64,000 nucleotides of DNA. Source: Amoebidium appalachense. Lineage: Eukaryota > Ichthyosporea. The stretch is taken from NCBI GenBank assembly GCA_963693365.1, contig CAVNZM010000002.1:16740001-16804000 (forward strand), in the 5' to 3' direction. The notes under the pieces were generated by a model, which was not told the DNA's origin, did no database searches, and saw only the letters and a list, made by a program, of their open reading frames with translations. The position numbers and the translations under genes are program-made. Of this stretch, positions 1 to 24,015 are shown one piece after another (within the stretch, counting starts at the first letter, position 1; each line of letters begins with the position of its first letter).

Positions 1-125
1 TATGAAGTACGAAGTCTCAAAGCTATGTTCACCGAGGATAAGCAGGAAAGAAATCACGGTGTGCAATTATCATTAAGGCTATTTTCGGAGGACAGGGGGA
101 AGGGGGGGGGGGGGGGGGGGGGGGG

Positions 126-493
126 TTGAATGCGTCAAAAAGTACGAAGTACACAAGAACAAACGGATAACACGATGCAGAATGCAAGCCATACATAAAG
201 AGTATGCATAATAAGCAGAGCCCATCCTCAGGGGGGGCCCACGTCATCCACAGTACCCGAGTTTCGACCTATTCACCTCGTTAACGAAACCCAACTCAGA
301 TACTGTTTCACTTGAACATGGGTAGGTCACCCGTCTTGATCAGAGACGAGCAGGGTTGCTTATGCAGGCAAGGGCAGTGGGAAAGGCCGGGGGTTAAAGT
401 TGCAGCAGTAAGCAGAAGCAAGAAAAATATAGATAGGAACTCAGGAGACGGGGCTTCTAGGAAGCTCCCCCGTCGATACCTAAGCCGATACTT
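126..493. repeat. Dispersed G-run-capped repeat, long copy 1
   Basis: The copy starts with TTGAATGCG directly after a poly(G) run at about 106-125. It is nearly collinear with 36803-37165: same cap, same GTACGAAGTACAC box, same centre around 'gcagagcccatcctcagggg', and the same far half down to 'gaagctcccccgtcg'. I find no convincing gene in it. On the minus strand it reads as an open frame ending in polyproline because of the C-run. The other copies in this window have the same orientation and the same cap. Confidence 0.8.
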
Positions 494-499
494 TCCTGG

Positions 500-893
500 C
501 TAACATACTACACCAGCTGAAAAGAATTAAGTCCCGAAGGCCGCAGAATTCGCAATCAGAGGGGAAAATATGAGATTTGACCCACGCCGCAGGGTAGTAA
601 CACGCTTACTAGGGCGGAACTTTCTCGTCTTCGAACGGAAAGCTATGCCCCCGGATGTCAGCCGGAAATATGGTATCACCCATTGCTTTGGGCTTGAAAA
701 AAGCCAAACCGATAGTCCTAGTTATGTTACGCCGGCGGGTAACATGCCGCATGGGTTCCAAGGGAGCTGTCGCCAACAGAGCGGTGTGTGCATGCGTGCG
801 CGTAACGCTATGTGTGAAGTGTGTCTATAGCTATGAAAGGGGGTATGCAGAAGTGGACAGATGAAGTGTGTGGAGAGAAAAACAGTAAGAAGA
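500..893. other. Unique island with open frames on both strands, unassigned
   Basis: This stretch has no simple repeats. Plus frames are open at 570-830 and 655-864. A minus frame rich in R and K is also open over about 590-770. I recognise no domain. It could be an eroded transposon piece or an exon of an unseen gene. It lacks the C-terminal signature expected for the missing end of the YIPF6-like gene. Confidence 0.25.
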
Positions 894-1705
<812 letters not shown>

Positions 1706-1782
1706 ATGTATCACACAGCATTAATATGCATTCACAACCAACAACCCAGCCAACTTGGAGAGGGGGAAAATGGGGCTATTAC

Positions 1783-11360
<9,578 letters not shown>

Positions 11361-11362
11361 GT

Positions 11363-11795
11363 GAACACCATAACGGCTTTCCCCACAGGGGCGCCTATGA
11401 CACATGAACGGCATTCCCCCACAGGGGGGGCGCCGACGACACATGAACGGCATTCCCCTACAGGGGGGGAGCCGACGACACATGAACGGCATTCCCCTAC
11501 AGGGGGGAAGCCGACGACACATGAACGGCATTCCCCCACAGGGGGGGAGCCGAGGACACATGAACGGCATTCCCCCGCAGGGGGGGCGCCGACGACACAT
11601 GAACGGCATTCCCCCCATGGCGGGGGGAGCCGACGACACATGAACGGCATTCCCCCACAGGGGGGGAGCCGACGACACATGAACGGCATTCCCCCACAGG
11701 GGGGGGGCCCGACGACACGTGAACGGCGTTCCCCCACAGGGGGGGAGCCGACGACACATGAACGGATTACCCCACAGGGGAGAAGCCGCAGACAC
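11363..11795. repeat. 39-bp minisatellite with a hairpin in each unit
   Basis: Units starting ACATGAACGGCATT occur at 11402, 11441, 11480, 11519, 11558, 11597, 11638, 11677, 11717 and 11756. Partial units flank the array on both sides. Spacing is 39 bp, with single cases of 40 and 41. Each unit has CCCCC-ACA-GGGGG, which can fold as a short stem. Because 39 is divisible by 3, both strands stay open, giving spurious 13-residue repeat proteins. The plus strand of each unit also ends in a TTCCCCCACAG that resembles a splice acceptor. Confidence 0.92.
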
Positions 11796-12120
11796 AGAGG
11801 CGTGCAGACCCGTGCCGAGTTGATGCCGCAGACGACGGAGCATGGTTGCAGCACCTTGAAGCAACAGCCACTTACCTTCTACACATCTGCCCACCGTTAC
11901 ACTGCATAGAACAAACTTCGATACACCGTAAGTCTGCACTGGACTCGGACTCCTTGTTGCTTTTACAATTATATGTTTACATATCATACGCGGCACTTAT
12001 AACAACTCCGGGCGAACAGAAGCTCTTGTGAAAAATAATTGGTAAGTTCCGTGTCCTGTGTTTGTGGGTAGCACAGAATGATATTCGTGACCGGTCCTGT
12101 CGTGCTCCTAATCTGCACTA

Positions 12121-12465
12121 GTGTTCCGGGCATCTTTCAAATGGCATATAACGGCCATTTTTATTAACTCGTCCCACGTGCCCTTTGGTGCAGGCACACC
12201 CGGGCCCATCCGTTCCCCGCTGTCCTCCCGGGTGTATGGCCGGCAGGTGGGACCCGGGGTCTATGCCGCGAAGGGGACCGGCCACGTGGTGCACGTGGAC
12301 ATCCCTGCCCTCCAATTAGCGAGCCCCAAGCAGCTACAAGGCCACCATTGCTGCTTTAAAGAGGAAGGAGGAAGTACAGGAGGAGATCCATATGCGTCCA
12401 TAAAGGAGTTGGAGGCACTGAACATCAAGGACAACCGGGCCCATACGCGCTGCCAGCGAAAATGA
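12121..12465 (+). CDS. Unassigned ORF of 114 codons
   Basis: An open frame with balanced composition and no simple repeats encodes a 114-residue product ending in a basic stretch. I recognise no family, signal peptide or membrane helix. The minus strand is also open over parts of the same stretch, so coding status is doubtful. It could be an exon of an unfinished gene model or a transposon remnant. GTAAGT donor-like sites lie nearby on the plus strand at about 11290, 11929 and 12041. Confidence 0.2.
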   Translation: MFRASFKWHITAIFINSSHVPFGAGTPGPIRSPLSSRVYGRQVGPGVYAAKGTGHVVHVDIPALQLASPKQLQGHHCCFKEEGGSTGGDPYASIKELEALNIKDNRAHTRCQRK

Positions 12466-12504
12466 AGACGCAATGCACCTGGACTAAGTTACAGATTGTT
12501 GAAC

Positions 12505-12575
12505 CAGGCTTCCGTATGCCATGCATATATATATGAACCAGGCTTCGGTATGCCATATCATATATGCAGTGCAGA
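12505..12575. repeat. Short direct duplication
   Basis: Two copies of a roughly 20-bp unit (GAACCAGGCTTC, one variable base, GTATGCCAT) are separated by an AT-dinucleotide stretch. Nothing else is recognised here. Confidence 0.6.
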
Positions 12576-12579
12576 GTGA

Positions 12580-15150
12580 TGTTGTTTTGCTTTAGGTTTT
12601 CTACCTGAAATTACCGCAGTGCCACTTTGTTCCGTTCTAAGGTATCCTTATAGCTCTCTTCAGTCCATATGAACTAACTCGACGGTTAATGGCTTACATA
12701 GGAAAATTTAATAACTTACTAAAGAAGGCATCCTTATATTTTTCAGCAATGAATATGATACCGAGGAACTTTAACAAATGGTACTTAACATGTAGGAACT
12801 ACTTTGGCACATAAACCCCCACCACATGGATGGTGGTGAACAATTTGACCACGTGACAGGCATGCACCGGCAGCACCGTCTCAGCCCACAACTACAATGT
12901 TGCCTCCCCCCCCCCCCCCCCCCCCCCCCCCCCCTACCCCTCGTCCTCCTTCCCCTCTTCCCGGGCTTTCTCCCAGTGCACTCCCGTTCACCCCTCTTCT
13001 CACATCCTCCCTCCCCCCATCCGGGGCCCTTCACCCATTCAAACACCGTTTTCCAATTTCCTAGTCCCCACGAAGTTCCACCATTGTTTCTGAGCTGCCC
13101 TCGTATCCGATCCACTCACACAAAGCCAGCCGAAATGATCATTCAATATAACCCCTCTGAACATCCCCCCACCACCACTTTCTTCCAAACATAAAAAAAC
13201 ACACGGTATCCATAAGCCCCCCCCTCCCCCTCCCCCTCCCCCCTCCCTCCCCCCCCCCCCCTCCTCCCCCTCCCCCCCCTCCCCCCCCCCCCCCCCTTTC
13301 TACGCACCCACACCCACAATCAGGCCCACTCTCCCCCCACCAACCAATCACACGTATGCATGAGCCTAGCAACCAACCCGTATGCCCTGAGTGGTCGGGC
13401 CGGTTGCCTCTGAGTGCACGGTGGGTTGAAGGGATCGTGGGTTTTTTGTGTTTTTAATCACAACTCAACCAAGGGCAATTGGTTCTTATTGGGAAACCAT
13501 CTAGTCCCGGCCCACCAAACCACATATCCCTTATCAACATACCAAAGTGCACCATTATTCCCCCCCCCCCCCCCCCCCCCCCCCTTAGGTGGTCCACCCC
13601 GTTCAATCACCACGTCTTACAGTTGCAACCTGCCGCTTCCTCTCCCCCACCCCTCCCTCCCCTTCCAACCCAGGGGCGAAAAATAATCTTAAACACAAGA
13701 ACATAAGCAAAGACCTTCCCGATCCAGCCCCTTAAAACTTGTTTAGTTTATTTTTTAAAAAACAGGGATCGCACAAGCCAGTGCGCGCACATGTCTAAGT
13801 ATATACACACGAGTCGTGTGGATGCTGTAAGTAATGTGATAAGACACTAGTTCAACAGCTAGCCGAAAAAAGTTCACATGCTTCCCCCCCCCCCCCCCCC
13901 CCCCCCCCCCCACCCACCCACCCACCCACCCACCCACCCACCTCTCCGTGTTCCATTCTCTCTTTCCTTCCCCACCCCCTCCCCCAGCCCCCCCTTCTCC
14001 TCCCCTCCCTCCCCCCACCAAAAAAGAAAAGAAAAAAAAAGCGCACCAGTTTACATGGTGGAAGAAGCGCTACTCTAGACTCATCATCTATCAATGTCTT
14101 AGGCCAGCGGCCCGCTCTACCGTGGTGCCCCACCCTAGCAGATGCCAACCCTCATGCCGGCCATCATATCAGTTACGTGTGCACGTGCAACATTAATCGG
14201 CACTGCTGTTGTTGAAAATCCCCCCCCTCCCCCCCCCCCCCCCCAAAAAAAAAAAAAAAAAATCCTCCCCTTTTTCCTTCAACCAAACCTCTCACTTCCC
14301 CCCCTCCCCCACCTCAAAAAAAAAAAAAAAAAAAAAGGTTGAAAAGGCCCCTTCTACCCATATTTGTTTTTTGCCCATATTTTTGGCGCAAACCCCCTCC
14401 CCCTCCACTCCCCCCCCTCCTCCTTCCACCCCCCACCCCCACCCCCCCCACCCCGAAAAACGCACGCACACACACACACATACACAAACTCCTGTTTTAG
14501 CTAATATCCTCTTAATGGCGATCACTGCTCACCTTCCTTGCATGTCAAACCTTCAACTCACAGGTCCCCTCCCGCATCCCCTCCCCCCTCACCCTCCCCC
14601 CCCTTCCTCCGGGAACGTAGCAACTGGCAGACCTACAGGTATTTCAAGAGTTTTGGGGTTGGAAAACGGGGTAGTGGGTCCCGGTGTTTGTGTTTTGTGT
14701 GTCTCCGTGTGTCGAAAGGATGGAGGGAGAGAGGAAGGAGGGGGGGAAGGAGGGGCAGACGGGAGAGGCTGCAGGGAGAGAGGGGGAGAGAGAGACAGAG
14801 GGAGAGGGGAGAAGGAAGGGGAGAAGGGAGAGAGAGGGGAGGTGGGGAGCCTGAGGGGAAGGGGAGGGGCAGACGGAAAGGGAGAGGGATTGTGTGTCTG
14901 TGTGTGGAGATGAACGGACGAAGTGGAAGTGGGATTGCAGAATCGGGCTGTGAGCGGAAAGTGTGAGAAAAAGTTTTGGAGAGGGGAGGCGGAAGGGAGG
15001 GTGGAGAAGAAGAGAGAGAGGAGAGGGAGGGGGGAAGGTGGGGCGAGGGGTTAGGGGATGGAGGGAGGGATGAGTACCGAGGCATGAGGCAGATAAAGTA
15101 AAGGTTTATGAAAAAGAAAATAACGACACAAGGAGATTTGAAGGTGCCCA
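12580..15150. other. Intergenic, C-run and A-run rich
   Basis: No supported gene. Poly(C) or C-rich runs occur at 12907-12934, 13218-13297, 13560-13584, 13883-13910, 14220-14244 and 14400-14455. Poly(A) occurs at 14245-14262 and 14318-14336. G-rich purine sequence lies at 14720-15070. Small unique islands at 14040-14220 and 14500-14560 are unassigned. Confidence 0.6.
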
Positions 15151-15159
15151 GACTGAGGC

Positions 15160-16200
<1,041 letters not shown>

Positions 16201-16479
16201 TTGGAGAGCGGGAGTGATAGTCTAAACCTGAGTGGTATGGTCCTTCAACGGTTGAGCTCGCATTCGGTTCGAATTCTGCGAGGAACAGTGACGACGAGAG
16301 GGTGGTGGCTGTGCCATACATGTTGTTCAGCTCGTCTCGTTCAGCTCCACAGCAAGAAGACTCATGCTCCATGGAGATTGCTGTGGTTTATAAACCAGAC
16401 TCCCCTTAAGTCGAGAGAGATACATGTCTACAGTGCCAAAAAAAAGCAGTATAGTAATGCTTTGAACAAAGAGTAATTA

Positions 16480-17997
16480 TGTAGCAACCGACACACAAGG
16501 CTTCATATGCATGCGGCCACATATTCATCATGCGTGACAGCTGCCTTGACGCTCAGCTGGCCGTGATTACGTAACCAGGAAGTGCTGTCGCACACGGGAC
16601 ACCGCGGGATGGCGATGCGGAGTTGGTCGTTAAATGTAACGTTGGTACCTGGTTGGAGGTTTGGTACTTTAGTAGATACTGTTACGGTATTAAAAATATT
16701 TTAAGCATTGCTGATCTATTGCTGGCACAGAAAGCGATTTCGAAATGATTAACATTTTTATAAAAAGTTGAGTAAACGTTGCATTCAGACGAATATTTGA
16801 AAAAATTCGACTTTTTTTGGCAATGATGTGTATATACCGTTTTCTGGCATACGAATTCGAATGCATGCGCATGCCTTTTTCGATCAAAGTGAGCAAACTC
16901 TCAAATCATGGTACCCAATAACGGGCACCATATCACTTACGTCATAGTGGCTCACCAGATATGTGCCATTGTTCACCACAGATTTCAACTATTGAAATTC
17001 GGTCTGTTTGGGAGATTATGAGCTTGGCCGAAGGTGGAAGTATGTACCATAAACAATGTAGCTAATGTCCCCGCCAAAAATACGCATAGATATACTAAGC
17101 AAAATTTATTTATAGAGGTCGATTTCTAGATCCCTTAACTGTATTCATATTATAATATGCCGGCTTTTTGTGCTTGGGAGCAAATTCAAAATGAACCCCA
17201 GCTACTCCATATTCAAGCACTACTTCAAGGGTAACACATACGTATAGCACTAGTGAGCAAGTTATTATGATGAAAACCATCAAACTTCAAATTTATGCTT
17301 AGTGCAACGCCCCGTATTTACTGTTTTCGAGGCATTTATTTATCAGGCGAATGATACTGTTATGGTACATAAGCAGGTCGTTCCCAGTGACGTGCACCGG
17401 ACAAGCGAAAGTCCCCATAGATCTTCTTACGTTTTCGCTTACTGACAATAACAGCTCAGATGATGCGCTCGAATTCGAATTCTGTACATAGTCCGTCTGA
17501 CTGGGTATTTCAGCTGTCACTCGAAGCTGCGTGAGAGAAACGAAAAGAGATGCACTATACAAAGAAGTAGTAGATATAGAATATCCAGGTTGTGTATTTA
17601 GTTGTACTGTGTCCTAAACCTCTCTGCGATGAGCAACATGTCAAGCAAACCGTCTGTGTAGCCAGAGGTCCACATCCTTTACTCGAGAGTCCGCATTCCC
17701 ACGCGCATGCGAAATCACCAACATCAGTTTTTAGGTGTACAGAGCAGCGTGGAGTTTTTTGTTGCCGATCCTTTCAAAAGTGGCTTAAGGTTAAGGCAGG
17801 AATCAAGAACATACAACATCTTTCCTTGACTGATCCACAGTGCTCTAATGTTCGCATAGGTACTTTGGAAGTGGGCGCCACTGATGCACTGATGCTGGTT
17901 GAAGGACATAAAACTTCTAACTCGGTCTGAGAAGTCTCGTTGCAGTTGTTTTGCCGAATACCTTACCCCGTCGTCACACATACACTATGTTTAGATC
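16480..17997. other. Repeat-free region upstream of the PA-RING gene
   Basis: About 1.5 kb of AT-rich unique sequence with no supported gene; the two ORFs of about 90-110 codons have no recognisable features. It presumably holds the promoter and 5' UTR of the PA-RING gene. A TTACGTCA element (CRE/ATF-like) is at 16938-16945. No clear TATA box stands out close to the start codon. Confidence 0.5.
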
Positions 17998-20405
17998 ATG
18001 CGTTTACTTGAACTATTTCGTTTGTTTTTGTTGGCCAGCTCAGCCCTGGCATCAATGAGCACACGCACAAACACTCTCTACTCTTTTGAGGCCAGGATTG
18101 CGGTCCACACCTCAAATGAGCTCAATGTGACTTTACAGCCAGAGGTTGCCGCGTATCCTGGTGTGTATGCGGTGGGTGGGAGCGTGGATAGCCTGCTGGA
18201 CCCGGTGCCTATTTTTTGGGTAAGTACAGATAATGTTAGCGGCTTGTGCACGTGAATCATCTATTTTCTCTAATAATAATTATGTGTACTGTTGAAACCC
18301 TTCGTGCAATTGGTGATGTGTGCATCCATGCGCTTTGTCCATGACCGAGTGGTACGCCCTACCGATGTTAGTGTTGTTTCGATGCCGTGTGGACAAAGCT
18401 TCGAACATTATCCATGGCATGCTGGACTTTGTTTGTGCAAATGAAAGTGTACAGGGTAGTGCGACTGTGTGTGTTGTGTGGTCTGTGTGTGTTGTGTTTG
18501 CCTGTGTGCCTGTGTGTGCGTTTCTGCGTACGTCCCTGCATGGATGTGCATGTCACTTTCATGGTTGGCCCAGTATGCAATGCATGCGGGATGTGGATGC
18601 GCATGTGGTTTGTGATGTGGTTGAAGTTGAAGTTAGCATAGTCTGCGCTGGTGTGTGTGTGTGTGGCGGGCTGCGTGTGCGTTTGTGTGGGCGCGTGCGT
18701 GTGTACCTGTGGGTCGGTTCTCGCCTGGTGTATTTGAGTATCTATCTGTGGCTCTGTGTTACACTGTGTGTGTGTGGGCACATGCGGGTATGGGTGCATG
18801 TGCCTCTGTGGGTACGCTTGGGTTCTTGTGCATGTGCGGCTCTGCTAAGAAGGGCGAGGAGGGGGCGTGTGAGCGTGTGTTCGTGGGGTGCGTGTCTGGC
18901 GCACGCGCGTGTGCGCGTGCGTGCGTGCGTGCGTGCGTGCATGCATGCTTGCTTGTGTGCATGTGCTGTGTGCGTGTTGTGTCGTGTACATTTCTGTGTT
19001 ATACATGTGCATGCCCAGTGTATTTTGTGTGGTGCGTGGCTAATCTACGAGTTTATTCTATCTGACAGTCTACATCGTGTACAATAGTTAGGCGTATGTG
19101 TATTGTGGGTCACCCCTATCAGTTGCCTCTTTTTTTGTTTTGTTCTCAGTCAATGTTCATGTGATTATAATGGGTGCACAAGGCAAGGTTTTAAGTGTTA
19201 CTGTACCGTGGCTGTGGTTTTCTCTTTGCCCCTCCCCCCCCCCTGTGCGGCCCCACTCTTTTGTGTGCGCGCACGTGCGCACGCACGCGTGTGTATGTGT
19301 ATGTGTGTTTTTGGTTGGTTGTTTGTTTGTTTGGCCCGGTATGGATTTGCATTCCCTTCTTTTCCTTTCCTTCCCTTTTTTTTCCCCCCCCCCTTTTTTT
19401 TATGGGGGGGGGGAAGGGGGGGGGGGGAGGGGGGGGGGGAGAGGAGGACGGGGGGGAGCCTCGGTGGGGATGCCGAGATGGACTTTCCTTCTTTCTTTCT
19501 TTCCCTCTTTTCTTTTTCTCTTTTTTCTTTTCTTTTTTAGAGTCTTTCTTTCTTTTTGGTTTGTTTTTTCAAACTCTCGGGAGGGGGTGGGGTGGGGGGT
19601 GGGGCCCCGGGTTGGGGGGGGTGGGGTGGGGTGAGTGTGTGTGTGTTTGGAGGGGGGGGGGGGGGGGGGGGGAGATGTAATCTACCTTCTCTGACACATT
19701 CCTCTGCACAGGCACGACCGGTAGATGGCTGCACAAACATCACAACACCAGCCAACCGCACAACACCCTTTGTGCTGCTACTCACTACCGGGCCGTGCAC
19801 GGCGGCAAACCAAATGGCAATGGCGCAGCAGGCTGGGGCAAAAGCAGTGCTTATAAGTAGCGGATCATCAGATATGCTATTTATGGAAAGTCCCCCAAAG
19901 GATTATCTCGCACTGAGTGTATCCCAGGATACGATGGTGGCATTTTCGAGAATGGACCTATCCGGGTCGGTTTTGGTGACGATAAGCAAGCAGGCTCAGG
20001 TTGTGTCTCAGATTGGAATGGAAATGAATGTGACGTTGTTTTTGCAGTACTTTTTCTCGGTGCTGGTGGTGATTGGGACCGTTTTTGGACTTTCGTATGT
20101 GTTTTCTTGGCTGTTTCAGCGACGGTCGCAGGTAAGGCACTGTGGGTACATAATGGGTGGATCAGGACGATGGTTTTGTTTTAAGGGGATGTTTGGAGAT
20201 GTGCCGTACTGTTGGTTGGTAACGGAAAAGGGGAACAGAGTGAGGCAAGGATCGGAAGGGGGATGGATGGGTAGCGGTGTTGGTTGGGATTTCTTGTTTT
20301 GGTGGGGAGGGGGAGGGGGGCGGGGGGCGGCAGGGGGGGGGGGGGGGGGGGGATGAGCGGAATAATGTGTGTGGTCCGACGTGGACCTTTTTTTTTTGTG
20401 TGTGT

Positions 20406-20452
<47 letters not shown>

Positions 20453-20750
20453 GGGGAGGGATGGGGGGTGTGAGGGGCTGAAGGAACTGACGGCTCACCC
20501 ACTGTCTGTCTGTTGAGAGACGATGAGGGGGGAGAGAGGGGCGCGGCGGGGGGGGGGGGGGGGGGGGGGGGGAGGGGGGGCGGGTAATAGATTTTATGGC
20601 CTTGGGGGACAATGTGAAGAGAATGGGGGAGGACAGGGGCGAGGGGGGAGGGAAGGGAGGGGGGGAAGGGGAGCCAAGCACTGTGTGGGTGCAAAGTCAA
20701 GGGTGTGTTGTCAATAGTGTATTCTTTCCTTTCTTCCGTTATTCATTTTT

Positions 20751-20792
<42 letters not shown>

Positions 20793-20804
20793 TTTTTTTT
20801 TTTT

Positions 20805-20836
<32 letters not shown>

Positions 20837-21210
20837 CGGGCAGACAGATAGCCACTTCCATTTTGTGCAGCATCAGACCCACACACACACGTGCATTAAT
20901 TTACTCTGAGCGCACATACCCTTATCACCCTGCGTTGTGATTGGCTGTTGTGTTTATGAGACTATGTTGCGAATTTGCTACCTACCTGCTGCATGCACTT
21001 GTGCACGTGGTGCCCAACTCTCACACATTGCTTCCCGACAGCGAACCTATGCCGAAATATTACAGAAGAGGAAAGAAGCCCTTCGAAAAAAACGCATGCA
21101 GGCGCTTGAAAAGATCGAGGTGCAGGGCTATAAAAGGCCGTGTGCTGACGATGATCCTGCACAAGGCGGCATATACTGCTCTGGATGCGCCGTGTGTCTG
21201 GATGATTTCC

Positions 21211-21299
<89 letters not shown>

Positions 21300-21764
21300 G
21301 TGTCTGTGCGTACTTGTGTGTGTGGGCGTACTTGTGTGGGGGGGGGGGGGGGGGGGGGGAGGGGGGGGGGGAGAGGGGGGGGGGAGGGGGGAGGGGAGAG
21401 GGGCAGCAAGAGAGCAATAGGGTGTTTTTGCATGTACCTTTATAGTGAAAGTTTGGGTCTTGCTAATTATTCTGTCCTTCCATGTATGCCATGCACGTGT
21501 GTGCACATGTGCATTTTTCTGTATCACATGTGTTGGTGTGTGTGCTTTAGCATGTCCATTCCACTGGTACAAGCGCAACAGGATTAAGGCGCTAGTGGGA
21601 GGAAGGGGAAGAAAAGGGGAAAGGAGGTGCTTGGTTTTGGTGGTTGATGGGTTGGTTGGGGAGGGGAGGGGGAAGTGGACTCCGTTGTAGAAGCTTAGAT
21701 ACCACTCACACTCGGCTTAGCCCGTGTGTGTCTGTATGTGTGGCGGGGGGGGGGGGGGGGGGGG

Positions 21765-21800
<36 letters not shown>

Positions 21801-22643
21801 AAAAAGGGGGGGGGGGGGGGGGGGGGGTCGAAAAGAGATGAGAATTGCGTGCAAGGGGGGAGGGGGGGAGGTGGGGGGGGAAGTGGGTTGTTGAAGAGGA
21901 GGAAAACAATTGTTGGGTTGTGCAGCCTGAAAATCCGAGAAAAGGAAAGATAACATGGTGTGCGCCTTTATGCCTTTTTTTCTTTCTTTTTTTTTTCCCC
22001 TCCCGGGTGGGGGGGGGGGGGGGGGGGGTTTCCGGGTGGGGGGGGGGGGGGGGGGTTGACGAATTTGCCACCGTATTTGCCTTGTGCATGACAATGTCTC
22101 CGTTGATCCCCCTCGCGCCCCCCATCCCCTCCCCCTCCCATCCACCCCCACCCCCTCTCCTCCCCAAAACCCTTTTTTTTTTTTTTTTCCCCTTGTTTTC
22201 AGCCTTCTGTTCATACTCTTCAAGTACGTACGCTTCCCAATCACTCTCTCCTGAAGTATCATGGTGTGGCACACATGCATTCGAAGCACATATTCCGTTA
22301 TGGCCATGCCTGCAAACACACCTCTGTGCACATCTTTTTTTAAGGATCCAATGAGGGCGATTTGTGCCACAAACAGCATGGCGCACATCAACACACACAG
22401 TGCAGTGGCCTATCTTAACCCAAAGATTAAACCCCCCCCGTTCCCCCCCCCCCCCCCCCCCCCCCCTCTTTCCCCCCCATGCCTGCCTGCCCACCCGTGT
22501 TGGAGCCCCTGCCCATTCACCCACCCACTTCACCTCGTGGACTGCGTGCGCGTACACGCACACGCACGCACACATCCACACCCACCCACCCGCCGATGCC
22601 ACACCCACCCACCCACCAACGTATACGCGCGGACACACACACG

Positions 22644-22709
<66 letters not shown>

Positions 22710-23314
22710 AGGGAGACATGGTTCGTGTTCTACGGTGCCACCACGTGTACCATGTGGACTGCATCGACGAATGGCTTCTTATCAAAGGCACGTGCCCATA
22801 CTGCAAGATGGATTTTATCACGGGGAAATATCCAGAAGATTCGAGATCAAGCACGCATTTCCACGCCATTCCGCTTGGAATCCATGACATGCCTATGACT
22901 ATAGGTGACGAAAGTGGGCTTTCCGGCGCCGCAGGTCCCAGCAGTTTGATTGGTTTGCGAGATTTGCACTCCCCTGCACCAACCAATAGGGACGAGGTTG
23001 GTGAGAGTGTTGATATTGCGGAAGGAAATGTCACCATTGTGGTTGGGCTACCGAAAGATTCTACGGCGGAAATGGAAGGGCATGGAAGGAATAATGGTGT
23101 CAGTGTGGATTTGGCTGAAGGAAATCCGATATCTGCTTCCGGAACCCCTCGTGTGATTGGTGACAGATCACGTGTTGGTGATATGGATGTTACAGATGTG
23201 ATTGTGGATGTGGGACCCACTGAAACCACAGACAATGCCAATGGTGGGGATAAAGAAGGGCCTGCTGGCCACGGTGGTGGGTTTCCTTCTAAGGAAGGTG
23301 GCGGGGGCGCCTGA
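17998..23314 (+). CDS. PA-TM-RING-H2 E3 ubiquitin ligase
   Basis: Four exons: 17998-18219, 19712-20131, 21042-21212 and 22709-23314 (stop TGA). They encode 472 aa, with all three introns in phase 0. Residues 1-20 form a signal peptide (MRLLELFRLFLLASSALAS). A protease-associated lumenal domain follows, with FVLLLTTGPCTAANQMAMAQ and QAGAKAVLIS as its core. One membrane helix lies at about 182-206. A basic coiled stretch follows, then the RING-H2: C263-x2-C266, C281-x-H283-x2-H286-x2-C289, C300-P-Y-C303. A disordered tail of about 165 residues carries two VD(I/L)AEGN repeats. The layout matches RNF13/goliath/GRAIL-type ligases, which ubiquitinate proteins on endosomal membranes. The RING is split by intron 3, whose donor opens a (GT)n tract and whose acceptor closes a (CA)n tract. 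Confidence 0.93.
21213..21284 (+). repeat. (GT)n tract that begins at a 5' splice site
   Basis: The exon ends TTCCAG and the intron starts GTGTGTGT for about 70 bp before a poly(G) run. The donor GT is therefore the first unit of the microsatellite. Confidence 0.9.
22634..22708 (+). repeat. (CA)n tract that forms a 3' splice site
   Basis: About 70 bp of (CA)n ends in CACACAG followed by the exon GAGGGAGAC. It replaces the polypyrimidine tract of intron 3 of the PA-RING gene. It is complementary to the (GT)n tract at the donor end of the same intron. Confidence 0.9.
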
Positions 23315-24015
23315 TGCGATGGCTAATGTTCGTATATTTTTGTTTTTATTTGTTTTTATTTTTATTTTTGTCTTTTTTGCGAGTTCTCGTGACTCGAATA
23401 CTATAGGACGAGATATAGTGATCACTTAGTATGATGAGTTTACATGGGCACTCGCTTTCCCAAACCCCACCGACAGTGCTATGTTGCTATGCTTCCGAGA
23501 ATGACATCAATCTTTTTTATATTGTTTCATGTTGAACTTTTTCTTAAAATATTTTTGTAATAGCGTCAGTTGCTGAATGTGTGTCTTAATTATTATTTCA
23601 ATCAAGTTGCCGTCTAACCAATGATCGAGTCGTTGAGAACAACCGGATGTTTCATATATATAACATAGCAGGTATATGTAGCCGATGCCGTCAAGTAAGT
23701 TATCATTACTGTGCACGTATAGGCTTATAGTACCAATAGTACCAAAATGCTGCCAGTAGAAGATCATACAGATCATAGGGTAACCAACAGTGTAAATACA
23801 GAAACTTTCACATGTACAATGTATTCATTGAATGCTGGTGGCGTCAGTGCCCAAACAAAAAGGGTACCCGGTTTATGTGCTGGAAAAGAACGAATTGTTG
23901 TTAATAAGTGCGAGCAAGACTTTAAAGTCTTGTGAAAAGTAAGCAGTGAGCCCCGCACTCGTTATATCAATGGCATTCAATTGAATCATAACAGCTCACG
24001 ATGGGCCCTATAGAG
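23315..24015. other. Intergenic, 3' flank of the PA-RING gene
   Basis: AT-rich unique sequence, with a T-rich run at 23338-23380. No supported ORF, and no canonical AATAAA close to the stop codon. It ends at the copia insertion. Confidence 0.5.

Noticed and set aside
126-493. Interpretation of the G-capped repeat as a tRNA-derived SINE
   Set aside because: A GTTTCGACC B-box-like string occurs, but I found no properly spaced A box and the polarity relative to the G-run does not fit a normal SINE tail.
21706-23241. Minus-strand ORF of 511 codons
   Set aside because: It overlaps the last exon and intron 3 of the well-supported PA-RING gene on the other strand, and is largely low-complexity sequence.
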